Positions 8,326 to 13,276 of a DNA stretch of 13,276 bases are shown piece after piece. The DNA lies in assembly GCA_903893335.1 (NCBI GenBank), contig CAITLX010000866.1, forward strand, positions 1-13,276. The letters are read 5' to 3'. Each line of letters opens with the position of its first letter. The first letter of the stretch is position 1. The DNA comes from an uncultured delta proteobacterium (GTDB lineage: Bacteria; Myxococcota_A; Polyangia; Polyangiales; Polyangiaceae). Position numbers and translations under genes: made by a program. The notes under the pieces are model-generated. The model saw only the letters and a list, made by a program, of their open reading frames with translations, did no database searches and was not told the origin of the DNA.

Positions 8326-9521
8326 GGGCGTCCGGGCACGGGGCCCTTGGGCTCCGGCGGCAAGCCGAGCGCGCGCTCGGCGATGAGGTTCTTCTGGATC
8401 TCGTTGGAGCCGGCGTAGATCGTGTCCGAGCGCGTGAAGAGGAAGAGCCGCTGCAGGCCCGTCAGCTGGTAGGGCGCGCCCTCGGCGAGCTCGGCCTCGT
8501 CGCCGAGCACGTCCATCGCGAGCTTGCCCAGCTCGCGGTGCCAGGTGGCCCAGTACAGCTTCGCGATCATCGCCTCGCGACCGAGCTGCCCACCCTGCAT
8601 GGTGCTGAGCGTGCGCAGCGCGCCGAGGCGCATGATGCGCAGGCCCATCCACGCGTGGGCCAGCCGCTGGCGCATGGCCGGCTCGCGCGCGCGGCCGTTG
8701 GCCCGCGCGAGATCGGTGATCTCGCGCAGCTCGTTCTCGAACGCGAGCTGCTGGCCGAGCGTCGAGGCGCCGCGCTCGAACGCGAGGGTCGCGAGCGCGA
8801 TGCGCCAGCCGTCGTGCAGCTCGCCGACGACGTGCTCGGGCTCGCAGCGCGCGCCGTCGAAGAAGACCTCGTTGAACTCGCTCGTGCCCGTCATCTGCAC
8901 GATGGGGCGCACCTCGACGCCGGGCTGCTTCATCGCCACCAGCAGGTACGAGAGCCCCTTGTGGCGCACCGAGCCCGGGTCGGTGCGCGCGATGACGAAG
9001 CAGAAATCGGCGATGTGCGCGAGCGACGTCCACACCTTCTGCCCGGTGACGCGGTACGCGCCGTCGCGCAGCTCGGCGCGCGTGCGCACGTTGGCGAGAT
9101 CGCTGCCCGCGTCGGGCTCGGAGTAGCCCTGGCACCAGAGCTCGTCGCCGCGCACGATGGGGGGCAGGAAGCGCTGCTTCTGCGCCTCGGTGCCGAACGC
9201 GACGAGCGTGGGGCCGAGCAGCGTCTCGCCGATGTGGCCGAGCCGCCCCGGCGCGCGCGCACGGGCGTACTCCTCGTGGAAGATGACCTGCTCGTGCAGC
9301 GTCGCGTCGCGGCCGCCGTACGCGCGCGGCCAGCCGACGCACGACCAGCCCGCGCGCCCCATGTGGCGCTCCCAGGCCCGCCGCTCGTCGATGGCGTGGT
9401 GCTCGTCGCCCGGACCGCCACGCCCGCGCACCTCGCGAAAGGGCCCGGAGAGCTCGGCCTCGAGCCAGTCGCGCAGCTCGCGGCGAAAGGCCTCCTCGGC
9501 GTCGGAAAAGCGAAGATCCAA
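8322..9521 (-). CDS. fadE30: FadE30-like acyl-CoA dehydrogenase
   Basis: This FAD-dependent enzyme of 399 residues introduces a 2,3-double bond into an acyl-CoA. It starts at TTG (9521-9519) with MDLRFSDAEEAF, the standard start of this family, after a GGGGG run about 7 nt upstream. Motifs are GGPGDEHHAIDERRAWERH (35-53), LGHIGETLLGPTLVAFGT (94-111), WCQGYSEPDAGSDLANVRT (129-147), GQKVWTSLAHIADFCFV (160-176), IVQMTGTSEFNEVFFDGA (207-224), FERGASTLGQQ (248-258), WHRELGKLAMDVLG (327-340) and DTIYAGSNEIQKNLIAER (366-383). The GGPG-x-EH segment and several others match, from memory, mycobacterial FadE30 (Rv3560c), which acts on the propionyl side chain of HIP-CoA. The usual catalytic Glu of the YEGT motif is Ala here; Glu249 in FERG may act instead. 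The gene overlaps the ipdF-like gene by 4 bp. A non-steroid acyl-CoA substrate remains possible. Confidence 0.84.
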   Translation of the reverse strand: MDLRFSDAEEAFRRELRDWLEAELSGPFREVRGRGGPGDEHHAIDERRAWERHMGRAGWSCVGWPRAYGGRDATLHEQVIFHEEYARARAPGRLGHIGETLLGPTLVAFGTEAQKQRFLPPIVRGDELWCQGYSEPDAGSDLANVRTRAELRDGAYRVTGQKVWTSLAHIADFCFVIARTDPGSVRHKGLSYLLVAMKQPGVEVRPIVQMTGTSEFNEVFFDGARCEPEHVVGELHDGWRIALATLAFERGASTLGQQLAFENELREITDLARANGRAREPAMRQRLAHAWMGLRIMRLGALRTLSTMQGGQLGREAMIAKLYWATWHRELGKLAMDVLGDEAELAEGAPYQLTGLQRLFLFTRSDTIYAGSNEIQKNLIAERALGLPPEPKGPVPGRP

Positions 9522-9625
9522 GTCAGGGCCCCCGTTCGGGCGCGCAGTAGACCACGCCCTCGCCCCGGACCGGAAGCCCGGACCGACGCCCCAAACCCGC
9601 CAGCGTGTGGCAACATCGCGCGCCT
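9522..9625. promoter_or_regulatory. Divergent promoter region with a tandem 9-bp repeat
   Basis: This 104-bp region separates the FadE30-like gene (-) and the RNase HI gene (+). CCCGGACCG occurs twice, at 9564-9572 and 9577-9585, in direct orientation with a 13-bp period. On the minus strand a weak promoter can be drawn: TTCCGG (9575-9570), 18 bp, TCTACT (9551-9546). Its -35 lies between and partly inside the repeats, so a bound regulator could affect fadE30 transcription. On the plus strand, CAACAT (9611-9616), preceded by TGG as in extended -10 boxes, ends 9 nt before the RNase HI ATG. No KstR2-like palindrome was recognised. Confidence 0.35.
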
Positions 9626-10327
9626 ATGCCCTGGGTACGCGCGTCGCTGCACGGAAAAGAGGTCTACGCGCGAGCGAGCGCCGACGGCTCGCTCGCCGCG
9701 AGCGGCGGGCGCGTCGACGTCTGCTACCGCACGGGCGTCTCGAAGCTCTACCAGGCGCGCGCCTCCAACCTCGCGGTGCCGCCGGGCGCCGAGCTCCTGC
9801 CCGACGACACCTGCGCCCCCGAGGCCGCCGCCGACAAGCCCGCCGGCGAGGCGCGCGCGAAGGCCGGCGCCAAGGGCAAGAAGGCGCACACGCCGGCGGC
9901 GGTGCCCGAGGGCGCCGTGGTCGTCTACGCCGACGGCGCCTGCTCGGGAAACCCGGGCCCCGCGGGGCTCGGCGTCGTCGTGCTCGACGGCGCCGCGCGC
10001 GTCGAGATCAGCGAGTACCTGGGCACCGGCACCAACAACATCGCCGAGCTCGCGGCCATCGCGCGCGCGCTCGACGAGGTGCCCGACGCGACGCGCCACG
10101 TCGTCATCCACACCGACTCCAGCTACGCCATCGGCGTGCTGTCGCGCGGGTGGAAGGCCAAGGCGAACCTCGAGCTGGTCGCGACCATCCGCGCGCGGCT
10201 CGTCGTGCGCCCCGCGCGGCTCGTCTACGTCCCGGGCCACTCGGGCGTCCCGCTCAACGAGCGCGCCGACGAGCTGGCGCGCGAGGCGGTCGTCGCCAGG
10301 GGCTCGCGCCGCCAGGCCTTCGCCTGA
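9626..10327 (+). CDS. rnhA: Ribonuclease HI with an unassigned N-terminal domain
   Basis: RNase HI cuts the RNA strand of RNA-DNA hybrids such as R-loops and primers. The catalytic domain covers about residues 95-225 of 233. All four acidic residues are present: Asp103 in YADGACSGNPGP, Glu141 in TNNIAELAAI, Asp164 in HTDSSYAI and Asp214 in NERADELA. The flexible-loop His205 is in VPGHSG. The basic handle found in E. coli RNase HI is missing: GWKAKANLELV (175-185) runs straight on to the next helix. Residues 1-52 form a compact domain starting MPWVRASLHGKEVYARASAD that I cannot assign; it could aid hybrid binding as N-terminal domains of other RNases H do, but it lacks the usual aromatic pattern of that domain. 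Residues 53-93 are an Ala/Lys-rich linker. ATG 9626 was preferred to in-frame ATG 9605, which overlaps the likely promoter. Confidence 0.9.
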   Translation: MPWVRASLHGKEVYARASADGSLAASGGRVDVCYRTGVSKLYQARASNLAVPPGAELLPDDTCAPEAAADKPAGEARAKAGAKGKKAHTPAAVPEGAVVVYADGACSGNPGPAGLGVVVLDGAARVEISEYLGTGTNNIAELAAIARALDEVPDATRHVVIHTDSSYAIGVLSRGWKAKANLELVATIRARLVVRPARLVYVPGHSGVPLNERADELAREAVVARGSRRQAFA

Positions 10328-10369
10328 CAGGTGGCGGGCCCGCGGCGCCCGTTGTAGAGGCCAACGGCC

Positions 10370-11167
10370 GTGGAAACCATGTTCGCACCGGGGCTGTTCG
10401 AGGGGCAGGTGGCGCTCATCACGGGCGGAGGCACGGGCATCGGCCTGTGCACCGCGCGCGAGCTGGGGCGGCTGGGCGCGCGGGTCGTCATCGCGAGCCG
10501 CAAGCCGGCGAACGTGGACGCGGGGCGCGCGGCGCTCGAGGCCGACGGCGTCGAGGTGCTCGCGCTGCCGTGCGACATCCGCGAGCCCGACCAGATCGCG
10601 GCGCTCGTCGACGCGACCCTGGCGCGCTTCGGCAAGATCGACGTCCTGGTCAACAACGCCGGCGGTCAGTTCCCGAGCCCCGCCATCAACCTCTCGCCGC
10701 GTGGCTTCGACGCGGTGGTGCGCAACAACCTGAGCGGCACGTTCTACGTCACGCACGCCGTCGCGACGCGCGCCATGCTCGACGCGGGGCGCGGCCGCAT
10801 CGTCAACGTCATCGCGAACGTCGTGCGCGGCTTCCCCGGCATGGCGCACACCGGCGCCGCGCGCGCAGGCGTGGAGAACCTCACCAAGTCGCTCGCCGTC
10901 GAGTGGGCCGTGCGCGGCGTGCGCGTCAACGCCGTCGCGCCGGGCAACAACATCCGCTCGAGCGGCACCGCGCAGTACGGCGACGAGCTGCTCGAGCTCG
11001 CGCGCCGCGGCACGCCGGTCAAGCGGCTCGGCACCCCCGACGAGGTCATGAACGTCATCGTGTTCCTCGCGAGCGACCGCAACGACTTCGTGACGGGCAG
11101 CGTCTACTACGTCGACGGTGGCCAGTCGCTCTGGGGCGACGTCTGGCAGATCGACGAGCCGGGCTGA
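10370..11167 (+). CDS. PECR/DECR-like short-chain dehydrogenase lacking the canonical catalytic Tyr
   Basis: This 265-residue SDR resembles peroxisomal trans-2-enoyl-CoA reductase and 2,4-dienoyl-CoA reductase. It has FAPGLFEGQVALITGGGTGIG (cofactor loop at 18-25), SRKPAN (43-48), FGKIDVLVNNAGGQFPSPA (87-105), NLSGTFYVTHA (120-130), HTGAARAGVENLTKSLAVEW (160-179), and an end with TGSVYYVDGGQSLWG (242-256). The Y-x-x-x-K motif is replaced by E-N-L-T-K: Glu169, with Lys173 kept. DECR1 also has Glu there and uses a Tyr further upstream, but Val occupies that position here. GTG 10370 was chosen because GAGG lies 9 nt upstream; ATG 10379 would remove three residues. TTGTAG (10352-10357) could be a -10 box. 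Likely substrates are unsaturated acyl-CoA esters. The next gene starts 19 bp downstream. Confidence 0.85.
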   Translation: METMFAPGLFEGQVALITGGGTGIGLCTARELGRLGARVVIASRKPANVDAGRAALEADGVEVLALPCDIREPDQIAALVDATLARFGKIDVLVNNAGGQFPSPAINLSPRGFDAVVRNNLSGTFYVTHAVATRAMLDAGRGRIVNVIANVVRGFPGMAHTGAARAGVENLTKSLAVEWAVRGVRVNAVAPGNNIRSSGTAQYGDELLELARRGTPVKRLGTPDEVMNVIVFLASDRNDFVTGSVYYVDGGQSLWGDVWQIDEPG

Positions 11168-11186
11168 GCCGACGAGCCCCGGGACG

Positions 11187-13157
11187 ATGGACGCACCGGG
11201 AGGAGGCAGTCGCGGCGAGCCGGCCGCGAGGCGCGGCGCGTCGCTCGCGTCCCGCGCCGTCGCGGTCGGAGCGCGCGCGCGCGCGTACTTCGAGGTCGAG
11301 CAGCCCACGTTCTGGGTCGCGATGCTGCCGCTGCTCGTGCTCGCGGCCGCGCTCTACACCCGGCCGCCCGGCACCAACTTCATCTTCGACGAGCAAGAGG
11401 CGCTGCTGGCGAACCCGTGGGTCAACGGCCACGGGCTCTGGCGCGACGTGGTGCACGTCGATTTCTGGGGGCTGCCGGCCAACCGCAGCATCGGCAGCTA
11501 CCGCCCCCTGCCCGACCTCGCCTGGCGACTGCTCGCGAGCGGCATGCGCGCGACGCACGATCTGGCGACGCGCCTCACGCACGGCTCGTCGACCTTCCAG
11601 CTCGGCCCCTGGGCGTTTCACTGGCTCAACGTCGTCTTGCACGCGACCAACGGCGCGCTGCTGACCTCGTGGGTGTGGGGCCTCACGCGCCGACGCGCGG
11701 TCGCGTGGCTCGCGGGGCTGCTGTTCGTCGGGTGCGCGGTGCTGACCGAGGCGGTGTCGGGCGTGGTCGGCACCGCCGACGTGATGGGCGGGCTGGGCGC
11801 GCTGCTCGCGCTGCTGGCGCTGCAGCGGCCGCTCTGGGCGATGGGGCCGGCGGTGTTCGCGAGCCTGCTGTTCGGGCTCTTCTCCAAGGAGAGCGCGCTC
11901 GTGTGCGTGCCGCTCGTGCCGCTCGCCGCGCTCTGGCTCGCCCCGGTCACGCACCCTCGCGCGCCGCGGCGCGTGGCCCGCGCGCTCGTCGCGCTCGCGG
12001 CCTCGGCGGCCGCCTTCGTGCTCTACGTCGAGCTGCGCAAGCGCTGGTTCCCCGCGCCGCTGCCCCCCGAGCTGACCGACGCGTTGCCCGCGAGCGCGGG
12101 TCGGCTCGGCGCCGCGGCGCGCGCGGCGCTCGTCTGGTTTCACCAGCCACCGCTGCCGAAGGACCCGCTGAACAACCCCTTCGTGCACGCCGACGTCGCG
12201 AGCCGCTTCGGCGGCGCGCTGCGCGTGTTCGCCAGCGGCCTCGGCCAGGTGCTCGCGCCCTGGCGGCTGAGCGGCGACTACTCGTTCCCCGCCGAGCCCG
12301 TGCCGCCGACCACCTGGTTCCCCGCGAGCGCGCTGGGGCTCGCGGCCCTCGTCGGGCTCCCGCTCGCGGGCCTCGCCACCTGGGCGCTCGCGGCGCTCGA
12401 CGAGTGGCGCGCGCGCGCGCGTGGCCGCGCGGTCGTGGTGAACGCCGAACCGCTGCTCGTCGCGCTCGGGCTCGTGTGGATCGTCGTCAGCTACTTCCCC
12501 CACTCGAACATCCCGGCGGTGCTCCCGACGGTGCGCGCCGAGCGCTTCTGGTACTTCCCCGCCATCGGCTCGTCGTGCGTGCTCGCGTGCGCGTTCGCGT
12601 GGCTCGCGGCGCGCGCGCCGCGGCTCGGCGCGCTCGCGTTCGGCGCGTTCTTCGCGCTGCAGTGCGGCAAGGCGCGCGCGCACGCGCTCGACTACGCCGA
12701 CGACCTCGTCTTCTGGCGCGCCACGCGCGAGGCCGCGCCGCGCAGCGCCAAGGCGCACCTCAACTACTCCGTCATGGAAGGAGCGCGCGGCCGGCTCGAC
12801 GTCCGGCTCGAGGCCAACCGCGTCGCGCTCGATCTCGCACCGCGCTGGCCGATGGCGCACATCTACCTCGGCGACACGCTCTGCCGCCTGCACCGCGCCG
12901 AGGAGGCCTGGCCGCACTACGTGCGCGGCTTCGAGCTGGCCGACAACGACACGAGCCTCGTGTCGCTCGCGCTGCAGTGCCTGTGGGACGAGGGCGCGGC
13001 GATGGGGCACAAGGACGAGCTCGAGAAGCTGGCCGAGGCCCACCCGGGCTCGTGGCTCTCATTTCTCGCCACCGACCTCGTGCAGAACGGCGAGGCCCAC
13101 GGGGGCGTCGATCCGCAGTACCGCCCGCGCGGCTACAACGAGGGGCCGAAGGAGTAG
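11187..13157 (+). CDS. TMTC-like multispanning GT-C glycosyltransferase with C-terminal TPR-like region
   Basis: This 656-residue protein has many hydrophobic helices from about residue 41 to 495, followed by a soluble C-terminus. Its motifs follow the order of eukaryotic TMTC protein O-mannosyltransferases (GT105): FIFDEQEALLANPWV (66-80, acidic pair Asp68-Glu69 in the first loop), VDFWGLPANRSIGSYRPLPD (91-110), FHWLNVVLHATNGALL (144-159), LFSKESALVCVPL (231-243), DPLNNPFVHADVASR (326-340), APWRLSGDYSFPAEPVPP (357-374, the DUF1736 region), FPHSNIPAVLPTVRAERFW (437-455) and YFPAIGSS (456-463). Residues 518-590 look like TPR helices (KAHLNYSVMEGARGRLDVRL, then PRWPMAHIYLGDTLCRLHRA). It probably moves a lipid-linked sugar to a protein outside the cytoplasmic membrane; acceptors are unknown. 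ATG 11187 was preferred to GTG 11118, which lies inside the SDR gene, although its ribosome-binding site is weak. Two alternating GC tracts lie in the gene. Its 3' end overlaps a convergent gene by 25 bp. Confidence 0.78.
   Translation: MDAPGGGSRGEPAARRGASLASRAVAVGARARAYFEVEQPTFWVAMLPLLVLAAALYTRPPGTNFIFDEQEALLANPWVNGHGLWRDVVHVDFWGLPANRSIGSYRPLPDLAWRLLASGMRATHDLATRLTHGSSTFQLGPWAFHWLNVVLHATNGALLTSWVWGLTRRRAVAWLAGLLFVGCAVLTEAVSGVVGTADVMGGLGALLALLALQRPLWAMGPAVFASLLFGLFSKESALVCVPLVPLAALWLAPVTHPRAPRRVARALVALAASAAAFVLYVELRKRWFPAPLPPELTDALPASAGRLGAAARAALVWFHQPPLPKDPLNNPFVHADVASRFGGALRVFASGLGQVLAPWRLSGDYSFPAEPVPPTTWFPASALGLAALVGLPLAGLATWALAALDEWRARARGRAVVVNAEPLLVALGLVWIVVSYFPHSNIPAVLPTVRAERFWYFPAIGSSCVLACAFAWLAARAPRLGALAFGAFFALQCGKARAHALDYADDLVFWRATREAAPRSAKAHLNYSVMEGARGRLDVRLEANRVALDLAPRWPMAHIYLGDTLCRLHRAEEAWPHYVRGFELADNDTSLVSLALQCLWDEGAAMGHKDELEKLAEAHPGSWLSFLATDLVQNGEAHGGVDPQYRPRGYNEGPKE
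11271..11288 (+). repeat. Alternating GC dinucleotide tract
   Basis: An uninterrupted alternating purine-pyrimidine run of 18 nt ((GC)7 followed by GTAC) lies inside the 5' part of the TMTC-like gene, covering about residues 29-34 (Ala/Arg). A similar tract occurs at about 12407-12423 in the same gene. Such tracts can adopt Z-form DNA and are prone to slippage; a 2-bp change would frameshift the protein. In a genome this GC-rich it may simply reflect Ala/Arg codons. Confidence 0.4.
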
Positions 13158-13276
13158 CGGCGACGCCGGCGACGCAGCCGCGCGACGCCGAGCAGCGCGG
13201 CTGCCGCGAGGCCCGCCGACGACGGCGCGGGCCCGCCCGGCACGCGGCACCCACACGAGGCGTCGCCGGGCGCGTC
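13133..13276 (-). CDS. C-terminal end of a MYXO-CTERM sorted protein (5' part outside window)
   Basis: The last 47 residues of a minus-strand protein are readable, ending at TAG (13135-13133). They show SCGCRVPGG, then PAPSSAGLAAAALLGVARL, then six arginines and a 7-residue tail YSFGPSL. This is the layout of the MYXO-CTERM sorting signal: an invariant Cys in a small-residue motif, one transmembrane helix, and a basic cluster. In Myxococcota, such proteins are cut near the Cys by a CPBP-family membrane protease (myxosortase) and end up on the cell surface. The mature part of the protein is not in the window, so its function is unknown. The tail overlaps the 3' end of the TMTC-like gene by 25 bp, in the opposite direction. 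The frame has no stop through to the window edge. Confidence 0.85.
   Translation of the reverse strand, partial: DAPGDASCGCRVPGGPAPSSAGLAAAALLGVARLRRRRRRYSFGPSL

Noticed and set aside
8538..11664. Long frames on both strands (8538-10733, 8930-11308, 9157-11664)
   Set aside because: Each crosses several real genes on different strands and reads as low-complexity Arg/Ala/Ser peptide.
11055..13043. A 662-codon minus-strand frame opposite the TMTC-like gene
   Set aside because: It is an antisense shadow rich in Arg/Glu/His. The + strand frame has ordered TMTC motifs and hydrophobic helices.

Overview
The window is about 13.3 kb of very GC-rich, densely coding DNA with strong G/C bias at third codon positions. 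The best guess is a Myxococcota chromosome (Polyangiales or Sandaracinaceae-like). The main support is a partial minus-strand gene at the right edge that encodes a MYXO-CTERM-type tail (Cys-Gly-Cys, a hydrophobic helix, then an Arg run), a sorting signal typical of that phylum. The genus cannot be named from the sequence. I see no rRNA, tRNA, CRISPR array, insertion sequence or phage gene, and no gene-free stretch longer than 300 bp. The largest gap is the 239-bp divergent region at 1054-1292.

Layout. (1) 1-1053 (-): N-terminal 351 residues of an ArnT/PMT-like GT-C membrane glycosyltransferase, cut by the window edge. (2) 1293-6231 (+): grpE, dnaK and an exported CehA/McbA-type PHP metallohydrolase, closely spaced, without dnaJ and without a CIRCE operator. 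(3) 6274-7484 (-): purC and purS with a 4-bp ATGA overlap, convergent with the metallohydrolase; purQ and purL do not follow. (4) 7546-9521 (-): a FadE30-like acyl-CoA dehydrogenase and an IpdF-like short-chain dehydrogenase, also ATGA-overlapped. They resemble the adjacent mycobacterial pair that acts on the HIP-CoA intermediates of steroid C/D-ring catabolism. (5) 9626-13157 (+): a ribonuclease HI with an unusual N-terminal domain, a PECR/DECR-like SDR lacking the usual catalytic tyrosine, and a bacterial TMTC-like multispanning glycosyltransferase with a C-terminal TPR-like region. (6) 13133-13276 (-): the MYXO-CTERM tail, overlapping the 3' end of the TMTC-like gene by 25 bp.

How the genes fit together. 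GrpE and DnaK form a chaperone and nucleotide-exchange pair. PurC and PurS act in de novo purine synthesis. FadE30-like and IpdF-like suggest beta-oxidation of a steroid-derived or similar cyclic acyl-CoA. The two GT-C enzymes and the exported proteins point to envelope glycosylation and surface biology.

The most notable points are the FadE30/IpdF pair in a probable myxobacterium, the TMTC-like enzyme, the SDR with Glu at the Tyr position, the RNase HI lacking the basic handle, and a recurring arrangement in which -10-like hexamers lie only 9-13 nt before start codons, implying very short 5' leaders.
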